The translations under genes and the position numbers were made by a program. From CAWDZK01 sp963726615 (GTDB taxonomy: Bacteria; Actinomycetota; Actinomycetes; JACCUZ01), in contig CAVSCX010000001.1 of the NCBI GenBank assembly GCA_963726615.1, forward strand, positions 1 to 64,000: DNA of 64,000 nt. The letters are read 5' to 3'. This document shows, one piece after another, positions 25,620-33,811 of this stretch; the stretch's first letter is position 1; each line of letters opens with the position of its first letter. A model generated the notes under the pieces. That model did not search any database. It was not told the DNA's origin and worked only from the letters and a program-made list of their open reading frames with translations.

Positions 25620-26648
25620 ATGCCCATCGCCACCCCCGAGGTCTACGCCGAGATGCTGGACCGCGCCAAGGCCGGCGCGTTCGCCTACCCCGCCATCAAC
25701 GTGACGTCCTCGCAGACGCTCAACGCCGCGCTGCAGGGCTTCACCGAGGCAGGCAGCGACGGCATCGTCCAGGTGTCGACCGGCGGTGCGGAGTACCTCT
25801 CCGGACCGACGGTCAAGGACATGGTCGTGGGCGCGCAGGCGCTGGCCGAGTACGCCCACCACGTCGCGAAGAAGTACCCCGTGCAGGTCGCGCTGCATAC
25901 CGACCACTGCCCCAAGGACAAGCTCGACGGCTACATGCGGCCGCTGATCGAGATCTCCGCGCAGCGGGTGAAGGAAGGTCGCGCGCCCCTGTTCCAGTCG
26001 CACATGTGGGACGGCTCCGCGGTCGAGCTCGAGGAGAACCTGCAGATCGCCCGCGACCTGCTGGAGAAGTGCGCCGCCGCGAAGATCGTGATGGAGCTGG
26101 AGATCGGCGTCGTCGGCGGCGAGGAGGACGGGGTCGCCAACGAGATCAACGACAAGCTGTACACGACGCCCGGCGACGCGCTGCGCACCGTCGAGGTGCT
26201 GGGCGCCCCCGGTGAGGTCGGCCGCTACATCCTGGCCGCGACGTTCGGCAACGTGCACGGCGTCTACAAGCCGGGCAACGTCAAGCTCAAGCCCTCGATC
26301 CTCAAGGACATCCAGGAGGAGGTCGGGTCCAAGCTCGGCGCCGAGAAGCCGTTCGACCTGGTCTTCCACGGCGGCTCCGGGTCCGAGCTGGCCGAGATCC
26401 GCGAGACCCTCGACTACGGCGTCGTGAAGATGAACGTCGACACCGACACGCAGTACGCCTTCACCCGGCCGGTGGTCGACCACATGTTCGCGAACTACTC
26501 CGGCGTGCTGAAGATCGACGGCGAGGTCGGCAACAAGAAGCAGTACGACCCACGCTCGTGGGGCAAGGCCGCCGAGGCCGGCATGGCCGCCCGCGTCGCC
26601 GAGGCGTGCGAGGACCTCCGCTCGGCGAGCACCACCCTCGGCGCCTGA
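25620..26648 (+). CDS. fbaA: Fructose-bisphosphate aldolase, class II
   Basis: Zinc aldolase of glycolysis and gluconeogenesis (FBP to DHAP and G3P). 342 aa, class IIA length. HTDHC at 93-97 contains the catalytic Asp95 and zinc His96. Further zinc-site and phosphate motifs are ATFGNVHG near 203-210 and HGGSGS near 246, with NVDTDTQYAFTRP after it. GGAG lies 7 nt before the ATG. In many actinomycetes a DUF3151 gene follows fba, as here. Confidence 0.96.
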   Translation: MPIATPEVYAEMLDRAKAGAFAYPAINVTSSQTLNAALQGFTEAGSDGIVQVSTGGAEYLSGPTVKDMVVGAQALAEYAHHVAKKYPVQVALHTDHCPKDKLDGYMRPLIEISAQRVKEGRAPLFQSHMWDGSAVELEENLQIARDLLEKCAAAKIVMELEIGVVGGEEDGVANEINDKLYTTPGDALRTVEVLGAPGEVGRYILAATFGNVHGVYKPGNVKLKPSILKDIQEEVGSKLGAEKPFDLVFHGGSGSELAEIRETLDYGVVKMNVDTDTQYAFTRPVVDHMFANYSGVLKIDGEVGNKKQYDPRSWGKAAEAGMAARVAEACEDLRSASTTLGA

Positions 26649-26692
26649 CCGGGGCGCAGACCGTTCGCTCGGACGCGTGGTCGAATGGTGCC

Positions 26693-27097
26693 ATGACGAA
26701 CCTGCTGGGAGAGCCGCCCGCGACCGAGCTGCCCGACGAGGCCGCGCCCCGCGAGGCGCTCTCCGCGGGCGCGCCGGCTGCCGACGTCGCGGCCGACCAC
26801 CCGACCTCGTCACTGGCCTGGGCCGTGCTGGCCGAGGACGCGCTGGCGGCCGGTCGCACCGTCGAGGGCTACGCCTACGCCCGCACCGGCTACCACCGCG
26901 GGCTGGACGCGTTGCGCCGCAACGGCTGGAAGGGCCACGGCCCCGTCCCGTGGGAGCACGAGCCGAACCGCGGGTTCCTGCGGGCACTGCACGCGCTGGC
27001 GTCAGCGGCCGCCTCGATCGGCGAGGACGCCGAGGCCGAGCGCTGCCGGCAGTTCCTCGCCGACAGCAGCCCCACCGCGGCCCGCGAGCTGGGCTGA
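26693..27097 (+). CDS. DUF3151 domain protein
   Basis: 134 aa, conserved in actinobacteria and usually downstream of fba. Core motifs are ADHPTSSLAWAVLAEDAL, VEGYAYARTGYHRGLDALRRNGWKGHGPVPWEHEPNRGFLRALHAL and a C-terminal EAERCRQFLADSSPTAARELG. It appears helical and resembles a TPR-like repeat. Function unknown. I start at the ATG at 26693, where conservation begins. It is 44 bp from fbaA. Confidence 0.88.
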   Translation: MTNLLGEPPATELPDEAAPREALSAGAPAADVAADHPTSSLAWAVLAEDALAAGRTVEGYAYARTGYHRGLDALRRNGWKGHGPVPWEHEPNRGFLRALHALASAAASIGEDAEAERCRQFLADSSPTAARELG

Positions 27098-27145
27098 CCG
27101 CGGCCGGCCGCGCCGCCCGGCCGGCGGCTCGGGCGCCGACATGGC

Positions 27146-27187
27146 GCGAGGCGCGGAACCGTCCCCTGCCGCGGTTCCGCACCTCGC
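27146..27187 (+). terminator. Terminator after fbaA-DUF3151
   Basis: Stem GCGAGG-C-GCGGAACC (27146-27160) pairs with GGTTCCGC-A-CCTCGC (27173-27187), with one internal mismatch and a 12 nt loop, 49 bp after the stop. Confidence 0.7.
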
Positions 27188-27232
27188 CCGGGCATTCTGC
27201 CCCCGAATGAGCCTCCCCAACTGACAGGTCGC

Positions 27233-27267
27233 TGCCACTGGCATCAACCTGCCATACGCTTTACCCT
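27233..27267 (+). promoter_or_regulatory. Promoter and candidate operator of the TrmB/LuxR regulator gene
   Basis: The -35 TGGCAT (27239-27244) and -10 TACCCT (27262-27267) are 17 bp apart. The -10 ends 6 nt before the ATG. The inverted repeat TGCCA-C-TGGCA (27233-27243) covers the -35, and TGCCA recurs at 27250-27254. This could be a self-repression site. Confidence 0.45.
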
Positions 27268-27273
27268 CCGGGG

Positions 27274-28257
27274 ATGAGTGCGCTGGAGGTCTGGGACCTC
27301 GACGACGTGGCCGAGACGACCTACCGCGCGATGCTGCGCAACCCGGACTTCGACCGGGACCGGCTGGCCCGCCACCTCGAGCTGGCGCCGGACGTCCTCG
27401 ACGACGCGATCGGCGACCTGGTCCGGGCCGGCCTGGTGACGCGGCAGCCCACCGCGGCCGCCGGCCTGTCCGCGGCGTCCCCCGCCACCACCCTGGCCTC
27501 GCTGGTGCACGGTGAGCTCTCGGCGCTGGAGGAGCGGCGAGCGCGGCTGGACGCCGTCCGGGCCAGCCTGTCGGGGTACGCCGCCGACCACATGGTCGGG
27601 CAGTCCCGACGCTGGTCCAGCGTCCCGTTCGAGCTGCTCAGCCTGGAGGAGTCCTTCGCCGCGGTCGAGGACCTGCAGCGCAGCACTGCCGGCGAGGTCC
27701 TGTCGTGTCACCCCGCGGTGAACATCGACGTGGACGCACCGACGTACGTCGAGCTGCTGGAGCACCAGCTCGCGGCCGGTCGCCCGATGCGCGGGCTGTA
27801 CCCGGCCGCGGTGCTCGGCGTGCCCGAGCGGCTGGACTACGTCCGGCACTGGGCCGACGCCGGCGAGCAGGTCCGGCTGGCCGACCGGGACCTCCCGTCG
27901 GTCGCGGTGTTCGGGGACGGGGTGGCCCTTGTCGCCGCGCACGCCGGCGGCGACGACACCGGCAGGCTGCTGCTGCACGCCCCCTCGCTTGTCGCGCTGG
28001 TGCGGGCCCTGTTCGAGGCGTACTGGGACCAGGCCGTCCCGTTGCCGGCCCGCGGCGGCGCGGCCGGCGCCCCGGACAGCGACGTCCTACCGGTGGTGGA
28101 GCTGCTCCGGCTGGGCATGAAGGACGAGAGCATCGCCCGCCAGCTCGGCGTCTCGCTGCGCACGGTCCGCCGCCGGATCGCCGTGCTGATGGACGACCTC
28201 GGCGCGTCGACCCGGTTCCAGGCGGGCGCGGAGGCCGCCCGGCGCGGGCTGCTGTAG
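27274..28257 (+). CDS. TrmB-like / LuxR-type transcriptional regulator
   Basis: 327 aa. The N-terminal 60 residues form a TrmB-type winged helix (TTYRAMLRNPDFDRDRLARHLELAPDVLDDAIGDLVRAGLV), followed by a helical linker. The middle domain resembles the effector-like domain of phospholipase-D-fold sensors. The C-terminal LuxR-type helix-turn-helix is VVELLRLGMKDESIARQLGVSLRTVRRRIAVLMDDLGASTRFQAG. No receiver domain is present. This architecture is common in actinomycetes near secondary metabolism or stress genes. Targets unknown. Confidence 0.82.
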   Translation: MSALEVWDLDDVAETTYRAMLRNPDFDRDRLARHLELAPDVLDDAIGDLVRAGLVTRQPTAAAGLSAASPATTLASLVHGELSALEERRARLDAVRASLSGYAADHMVGQSRRWSSVPFELLSLEESFAAVEDLQRSTAGEVLSCHPAVNIDVDAPTYVELLEHQLAAGRPMRGLYPAAVLGVPERLDYVRHWADAGEQVRLADRDLPSVAVFGDGVALVAAHAGGDDTGRLLLHAPSLVALVRALFEAYWDQAVPLPARGGAAGAPDSDVLPVVELLRLGMKDESIARQLGVSLRTVRRRIAVLMDDLGASTRFQAGAEAARRGLL

Positions 28258-28300
28258 ACAGTCGTACGCCGAGCCGTCTCAGCCGAAGGAGAGCCGCAGG

Positions 28301-29458
28301 ATGAGTGATCTCGCCGACGTCCTACGGCGCCGCCTCGAGGTGACGATCGGCACGCCCTTCACGGAGGGCAACCGCATCGACGTGCTGCGCAACGGCGACC
28401 AGATCTTCCCCGCGATGCTGGAGGCGATCCGGGCGGCGCAGGCGACTGTCGACCTGATGACCTTCGTGTACTGGCGGGGCGACATCGCCCACCAGATGGC
28501 CGACGCGATGAGCGAGCGGGCCGGGGCCGGCCTGCGGGTCCGGCTGCTCATCGACGCCCTCGGCGGCCGACTGATCGAGAACCGGCTGGTGGACCAGATG
28601 GACCGTGCCGGGGTCCAGGTCGAGTGGTTCCGCAAGCCGCTGCTCAAGTCCCCCTTCAAGGCGAACCACCGGTTGCACCGCAAGGTCTGCGTCGTCGACG
28701 GGAGGGTCGCCTTCACCGGCGGCGTCGGGATCGCCGAGGAGTGGTGCGGGGACGCGCGCAACGAGCACGAGTGGCGTGACACCCATCTGCGGGTCGAAGG
28801 ACCGGCGGTCGACGGCCTGCAGTCGGCGTTCATCCAGGACTGGGCCGAGTCGGGGCGGCCGCTCTACGGCGACGACGACGAGTTCCCGGTCCAGTCGCAG
28901 GAGGGCAGCTCGACGGTGCAGATCGTCCGCGGGTCCGCCAGTCTCGGCTGGGACGACATGCAGTCGGCCTTCCACGTCATGCTCGGCTCGGCCCGCGAAC
29001 GGCTGCGGATCGCGACTGCCTACTTCGCCCCGGACGACGCCTTCCTGGAGACGCTGTGCGCCGCTCCCGCCCGTGGCGTCGGCGTCGACCTGCTGCTACC
29101 GGGCCCGCACGCCGACAAGCGCGTCTCACAGCTGACCAGCGAGGGCGCGTACGAGCGGCTGGTCGACTGCGGGGTGCGGGTGTGGACCTTCCAGCCGTCG
29201 ATGATGCACGCGAAGGTCATGACCGTCGACGGCGTCGCAGCGGTCGTGGGCTCGTCCAACTTCAACCGGCGCTCGCTCGACCACGACGAGGAGGTCGTGC
29301 TCATCGCTCTCGACCGCGACCTGACCGCCCGGCTCGATGCCGACCTGGACCACGACTTCGCGCGCAGCGTCGAGATCGACCTGACCCGCTGGCGGAACCG
29401 CAGCACGGCGCAGCGCACCCTCGAGCGGGTCGTCTCACCGATCCGGCGCTGGATGTAG
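28301..29458 (+). CDS. Phospholipase D-like / cardiolipin synthase-like protein
   Basis: 385 aa with two HKD catalytic motifs: His126-Lys128-Asp133 (HRKVCVVD) and His303-Lys305-Asp310 (HAKVMTVD, then GSSNFNRRS). This is the cardiolipin-synthase arrangement, but the two N-terminal membrane helices of bacterial Cls are missing. It may be a soluble or peripheral phosphatidyltransferase or phosphodiesterase. GAAGGAG precedes the ATG, and it lies 43 bp after the regulator, possibly in the same operon. Confidence 0.88.
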   Translation: MSDLADVLRRRLEVTIGTPFTEGNRIDVLRNGDQIFPAMLEAIRAAQATVDLMTFVYWRGDIAHQMADAMSERAGAGLRVRLLIDALGGRLIENRLVDQMDRAGVQVEWFRKPLLKSPFKANHRLHRKVCVVDGRVAFTGGVGIAEEWCGDARNEHEWRDTHLRVEGPAVDGLQSAFIQDWAESGRPLYGDDDEFPVQSQEGSSTVQIVRGSASLGWDDMQSAFHVMLGSARERLRIATAYFAPDDAFLETLCAAPARGVGVDLLLPGPHADKRVSQLTSEGAYERLVDCGVRVWTFQPSMMHAKVMTVDGVAAVVGSSNFNRRSLDHDEEVVLIALDRDLTARLDADLDHDFARSVEIDLTRWRNRSTAQRTLERVVSPIRRWM

Positions 29459-29511
29459 CCACCCAGCCGGGGGCCGGTCCGGCAGCCGGGCCGGAAGCAC
29501 CCGGCCGAGCC

Positions 29512-30129
29512 TCACGGGGCTGCGGGCCGACGCACGGCGTAGTGCACGTGGGTGGCGTACGGCGAGCGCCACACACCCAGCACCTCGAGGTCGCGGTCCT
29601 GCGCGAAACCCTCGAAGAGCCGCTTGCCGGCGCCCAGCACGACGGGCGCGGTGGAGATCGCGAGCTCGTCGACGACCCCTGCCGCCAGCCCCTGGCGGAT
29701 CACGTCCGCGCCGCCGCCGAGGGCCACGGCACCGTCGCCGGCGAGCTCGCGGGCCTTGGCCATCGCGGCGTCGAAGCCGTCGATGAACAGGAAGCCGGTG
29801 CTGGGGTCCGGCTGGTCCCCGGTCCGGTGCGTCAGCACGATCAGTGTTCCCGGGAACGGGTTGGACCCGCCCCACGCCCCCGCGGCCTCGTACATGTTCC
29901 GCCCGACGATCCCGCAGCCCATGCCGTCGGTCAGCGAGTCGAAGAACTCCTTGTCCGCCCCGTGCATGCCGCTGGTGTCCCTGCCGTCGTCGGCGTAGGT
30001 CCACGGGCCGCCCATGACCCAGTAGTGGAGGCGTTCGCCTCCGATGCCGAGGCCGCGGCCGGGGCCGTCCTCCGGACCCACGACGTAGCCGTCGACCGAG
30101 GTCGTGATCGATGCGATGACCTTGCCCAT
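29512..30129 (-). CDS. Dihydrofolate reductase family protein (RibD C-terminal type)
   Basis: 205 aa. MGKVIASITTSVDGYVVGPED at the start and the GGGADVIRQGLAAGVVDELAIS segment are typical of the RibD-C/DHFR-like family (YyaP group), NADPH-binding reductases of mostly unknown substrate. GGAGGAG lies 4 nt before the ATG, so the message has a leader. It converges with the phospholipase gene. Confidence 0.85.
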   Translation of the reverse strand: MGKVIASITTSVDGYVVGPEDGPGRGLGIGGERLHYWVMGGPWTYADDGRDTSGMHGADKEFFDSLTDGMGCGIVGRNMYEAAGAWGGSNPFPGTLIVLTHRTGDQPDPSTGFLFIDGFDAAMAKARELAGDGAVALGGGADVIRQGLAAGVVDELAISTAPVVLGAGKRLFEGFAQDRDLEVLGVWRSPYATHVHYAVRRPAAP

Positions 30130-30181
30130 GTCTCCTCCTGAGTGCCGGTCCGCAGGTTGGGACCCGCGGACGGCGGGAGAC

Positions 30182-31186
30182 TCATCGCAGGGTCCGTCCT
30201 CGCCCCGCCGCCCCCGCCTCGCGGTCGAGCGTCGCTCCGTCCCACCAGGACAGCACCCGCATGCCGTACAGGGTCAGCCACTTCGACGGCTCGCCCTCCG
30301 GTGCGTCGACCTCGAACCAGGTGCGCCCGACGTGTGGCGTCCCCTGGAGCCAGGTGCCGTCGGGTTGCCGGGCCTCGCGCAGCACCTCCACGGCCTCCTC
30401 CAGACGGTCGTCGGGCTTCCTGCCGTCGACGGCGGCGGCCCGCCGGAAGTGGTCCAGCCCCCGCAGCGTCGAGTACGGCCACCGGAACGGGTAGGTCAGG
30501 TGGTCGACCCAGTCGCCGATCAGCTCGACCGTCGACAGTCGGCGCCGCAGCCGCCGGTCGAGCACGTACTCCTCGCCGGCGCCTCGGGCTGACCGGGTAG
30601 CCGCCGTCCCACCGGTGGCCACCTCGTGGTCCAGCAGGCCCCCGAGCGCGTTGATGGTCGAGTGCACCGAGGACCGACGGGCGCCCTGGACCCAGTCGCA
30701 GTTCCAACCGCCGTCGGGCAGCCGGTGCTCGACGAACCACTCGGCGTTGGCCGACACGTCGACGCCGAGCCAGGCACCGTTGGACAGGGTTGCCGCATTG
30801 ATGCAGCAGTCGACCTCGCCGTCCCAGAACGGCAGGTCCTCGTACTCCCAGCGGCAGCCCTCGGCGAGCAGCTCCGCGGTCCGCCGCCGCCTCAGCACCT
30901 CGGGGTCCAGCCCCCACTCCCGCAGGGCGGAGAGCGACCACGACGTGGCAGTCCACGGCTGGCCCGGTTCGTCACGTGTGGCGTCGGCAGGGAAGTAGGC
31001 CCCGCCCGCCCACTGTCCGTCCTCGTCCTGCAGCGCCAGCAGTCGGGAGCCGAAGCCCTCGGTGGCCACCCGCGCCCTGGTCGCCTGCCAGACCTCCGGC
31101 GCCTCGCCTGCCAGGTCGCGTTCGACCTGCCACCGCAGCGCGGGATCGGAGTCGAGCAGCCAGGCGATCAGGTCGGACTCGGCCAT
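30182..31186 (-). CDS. Squalene-cyclase/prenyltransferase-like alpha-barrel protein
   Basis: 334 aa, helical. Repeated motifs of the prenyltransferase / squalene-oxidase repeat type are seen: LLALQDEDGQWAGGAYF, FVEHRLPDGGWNCDWVQG and LREARQPDGTWLQG (the DGGW pattern). No DXDD cyclase motif and no signal peptide are visible, so enzymatic cyclisation is doubtful. Start ATG with TAGCAT 6 nt upstream. Function unknown. Confidence 0.75.
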   Translation of the reverse strand: MAESDLIAWLLDSDPALRWQVERDLAGEAPEVWQATRARVATEGFGSRLLALQDEDGQWAGGAYFPADATRDEPGQPWTATSWSLSALREWGLDPEVLRRRRTAELLAEGCRWEYEDLPFWDGEVDCCINAATLSNGAWLGVDVSANAEWFVEHRLPDGGWNCDWVQGARRSSVHSTINALGGLLDHEVATGGTAATRSARGAGEEYVLDRRLRRRLSTVELIGDWVDHLTYPFRWPYSTLRGLDHFRRAAAVDGRKPDDRLEEAVEVLREARQPDGTWLQGTPHVGRTWFEVDAPEGEPSKWLTLYGMRVLSWWDGATLDREAGAAGRGRTLR

Positions 31187-31437
31187 CCCGGGATGCTAGT
31201 CACGGGGGGCCCGGCCCGGAAGCCGGAGCCCCCGAGGACGTGGGTGCTCGCGCTCCTGGCCCGCCGGGGCGAGGACGTCGACGACACCTCCCTGGCCGTT
31301 CGCGGCCGCCCTGCGCGAGCTCACCGGCAACCTCCCGGCCGCTCTGCTGCGGCCTACGCGGAGGTGCCCGTCGGGCCACCGACGTCGCGGAGCGCGATCA
31401 CCTGGTCCGGGAGGCCGCCCCGCGCTCGGGCGGCCGG
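31187..31437 (+). other. Intergenic region with possible decayed gene fragment
   Basis: 251 bp between two minus-strand genes. The -10 box of the upstream gene (minus-strand TAGCAT, 31193-31198) is at the left edge. Plus-strand translation gives protein-like pieces in successive frames (LLARRGEDVDDTSL, then AALRELTGNLPAALLR, then ATDVAERDHLVREAAPRSG). This looks like a frame-shifted remnant, but could be chance in GC-rich DNA. Confidence 0.25.
31193..31198 (-). promoter_or_regulatory. Leaderless -10 box TAGCAT
   Basis: On the minus strand TAGCAT ends 6 nt before the ATG at 31186. Confidence 0.55.
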
Positions 31438-32352
31438 TCACTGACGAGCCGCCGCGGGCCAGGTGGCCGCCGGGGTGAGCACCGACCACATGGCCGGCCG
31501 CACCGTCCAGGTGCGCGACGTGACCGGTCCCGACAGCTCGCCGTCCGCGTTGACGGGGAACGCGTCCCCGGTCACCGTCACCGAGCGCCCGCGCACGACG
31601 AGGACGTCGTCGCGCGACACGTGCTCGCCGTCGCGCAGCTGGGTGGCGAAGCCCAGGCGGGCGAGCGGTCCGGTGGACGTGGCGACGACAACGTCGACCA
31701 GCCCGTCGTCGGGAGCGGCATCCGGGGCGAGCTCGGCGCCGCCGCCGATGGTGCGGCCGTTCGCGACGCCGACCATGAGCACCTCCTCGGCCACGTGCAC
31801 CGGCTCGCCGTCGACCACGACCTCCAGCGACCAGCCACTCGCGCGGACACCCGCGACGACGCTGCCCACCGCGTAGGCGGCCGCTCCCAGCCGGTCCTTG
31901 AGCCCGCTGGCGCGCTCGGCAGCCTCGGCGCCGATGCCCAGGTGCGCGGCGTTGACCACCACACCTCCCGCGTCGTCGACCACCAGGTCCAGCGGCCGCG
32001 GCTGACCGGTCAGCAGGGCCCGGGCCGCCTCCCGCGGGTCCAGCGGCACCCCCAGCGTCCGGGCCAGGTCGTTCCCGGTGCCGAGGGGGAGCAGCCCCAG
32101 GGGGCTGTCGGGGGACAGGCGACCGCGGCGCAGCAGCGCTGCCACCGCGGTGTGGACCGAGCCGTCGCCGCCGGCGACGACCAACGTCTCGCCGTCCGCC
32201 AGGTGGTCCAGGACCCGTTCCAGGTCGCCGGGCTCGCCGCACGCCTCACGCCGCACGCCGGCCCCGGCACGCAGGACCGCGAGGGCCGTGCTGACGGCAT
32301 CGTCCGCCGTACCGCCGGCGGACTCGTTCGTGACCACGACCAGCGGGTTCAC
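31438..32352 (-). CDS. Diacylglycerol/lipid kinase family protein
   Basis: 304 aa. DAGK catalytic-type fold: ATP-binding GGDG at 61-64 (VVAGGDGSVHTAVAAL), GTGND at 91-95, and VGVANGRTIGGGAELAPDA mid-chain. The C-terminal domain has FPVNADGELSG. It likely phosphorylates diacylglycerol or a related lipid. I start at the GTG at 32352 (VNPLVVVTN), preceded by GAGGAG. The open frame runs 258 bp further but is arginine-rich and non-coding in character. It is divergent from purA, 74 bp apart. Confidence 0.88.
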   Translation of the reverse strand: MNPLVVVTNESAGGTADDAVSTALAVLRAGAGVRREACGEPGDLERVLDHLADGETLVVAGGDGSVHTAVAALLRRGRLSPDSPLGLLPLGTGNDLARTLGVPLDPREAARALLTGQPRPLDLVVDDAGGVVVNAAHLGIGAEAAERASGLKDRLGAAAYAVGSVVAGVRASGWSLEVVVDGEPVHVAEEVLMVGVANGRTIGGGAELAPDAAPDDGLVDVVVATSTGPLARLGFATQLRDGEHVSRDDVLVVRGRSVTVTGDAFPVNADGELSGPVTSRTWTVRPAMWSVLTPAATWPAAARQ

Positions 32353-32426
32353 GTAGCATCTCCTCGCACGTTCGGCAGGTCCTCCACCGGGCTGCCCCCA
32401 TCGTCCCCGACGGAAACAGGTGTCCA

Positions 32427-33722
32427 GTGCCGGCGATCGTCCTCCTCGGCGCGCAGTGGGGTGACGAGGGCAAGGGCAAGGCGACCGACCTGCTCGGCTC
32501 CTCCGTCGACTACGTCGTGAAGTACAACGGCGGCAACAACGCGGGACACACGATCGTGATCGACGGCGAGAAGTACGCCCTCCACCTGCTGCCGTCCGGG
32601 ATCCTGACACCCGGTGTGGTCCCCGTCATCGGCAACGGCGTCGTCATCGACCTCGCGGTCCTGTTCACCGAGCTGGACGCGCTCGACGCGCGGGGGGTGG
32701 ACACGTCGAAGCTGCTCGTCAGTGCGGGCGCGCACCTCATCGGGCCGCAGCACCGCACCGTCGACAAGGTCGCCGAGCGGTTCCTCGGCTCGGCCAAGCT
32801 CGGCACCACCGGCCGGGGCATCGGGCCGACGTACGCAGACAAGATGTCCCGCGTCGGCATCCGGGTGCAGGACCTGTTCGACGAGAAGATCCTCCGGCAG
32901 AAGGTCGAGGGCTCGCTCGAGCTGAAGAACAACCTTCTCGTCAAGGTGTACAACCGCCGGGCGATCACTGTCGACGAGGTCGTCGACGAGTTCCTGTCCT
33001 TCGCCGAGCGGCTGCGGCCGATGGTCGCCGACACCGGGCTGGTGCTGGGACAGGCACTCGACCGCGGCGAGACCGTCCTGCTCGAAGGCGGCCAGGCGAC
33101 CCAGCTCGACGTCGACCACGGCACCTATCCGTTCGTCACGTCCTCGAACCCCACGGCCGGCGGGGCCTGCACCGGCTCGGGCATCCCGCCGACGCGCATC
33201 GACCGGGTCATCGCGGTCGTCAAGGCCTACACCACCCGGGTCGGCTCCGGCCCCTTCCCGACCGAGCTGCTCGGTGCCGACCATGCCGCTGGTGAGAAGC
33301 TGCGCGCCGACGGCGCCGAGTTCGGCACCACCACGGGTCGCCCGCGGCGGTGCGGCTGGTACGACGCGGTGGTAGCCCGCTACGCCGCCCGGGTCAACGG
33401 GGTCACCGACTTCGTGCTCACCAAGCTCGACGTGCTCACCGGCTGGGAGAAGGTCCCGGTCTGCGTCGCCTACGACGTCGGCGGGGTCCGGCACGACGAG
33501 ATGCCGATGACCCAGACCGACTTCCACCACGCCACGCCCGTGTACGAGCTGCTCGACGGCTGGGACGAGGACATCTCGACCGCCCGGTCGGTGGACGACC
33601 TGCCCAAGGCGGCCCAGCAGTACGTGCGCGCTCTGGAGGAGATGTCCGGGGCGCCGATCTCCGCGATCGGTGTCGGCCCGGGGCGGGACCAGACCGTTCA
33701 GGTCCGCTCGCTGCTGGGCTGA
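32427..33722 (+). CDS. purA: Adenylosuccinate synthetase
   Basis: First step from IMP to AMP: IMP, aspartate and GTP give adenylosuccinate. 431 aa, standard length. The GTP loop GAQWGDEGKGK is at 8-18. NGGNNAGHTI is near 36-45, GTTGRGIGPTY mid-chain, and TSSNPTAGGACTGSGIPP near 240. GTG start, no clear Shine-Dalgarno. Not clustered with other pur genes; it partners with purB (41.8 kb) in the pathway. Confidence 0.97.
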   Translation: MPAIVLLGAQWGDEGKGKATDLLGSSVDYVVKYNGGNNAGHTIVIDGEKYALHLLPSGILTPGVVPVIGNGVVIDLAVLFTELDALDARGVDTSKLLVSAGAHLIGPQHRTVDKVAERFLGSAKLGTTGRGIGPTYADKMSRVGIRVQDLFDEKILRQKVEGSLELKNNLLVKVYNRRAITVDEVVDEFLSFAERLRPMVADTGLVLGQALDRGETVLLEGGQATQLDVDHGTYPFVTSSNPTAGGACTGSGIPPTRIDRVIAVVKAYTTRVGSGPFPTELLGADHAAGEKLRADGAEFGTTTGRPRRCGWYDAVVARYAARVNGVTDFVLTKLDVLTGWEKVPVCVAYDVGGVRHDEMPMTQTDFHHATPVYELLDGWDEDISTARSVDDLPKAAQQYVRALEEMSGAPISAIGVGPGRDQTVQVRSLLG

Positions 33723-33769
33723 GCCCCTCGCCCCGCCGCGGGACGTGGCTGCCCTCGGGGTGGCGGCGA

Positions 33770-33801
33770 CGGCCTGCCGACGGGGGGGTGTCGGCAGGCC
33801 G
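33770..33801. terminator. Bidirectional terminator between purA and the subtilase gene
   Basis: Perfect 12 bp stem CGGCCTGCCGAC (33770-33781) and GTCGGCAGGCCG (33790-33801) around a G7T loop. It lies between two convergent stop codons. Confidence 0.8.
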
Positions 33802-33811
33802 CCGCCGGCTC

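Noticed and set aside
30976..32520. A 514-codon plus-strand frame over the lipid-kinase gene
   Set aside because: Antisense of the diacylglycerol-kinase-like gene, which has GGDG and GTGND in the correct spacing.
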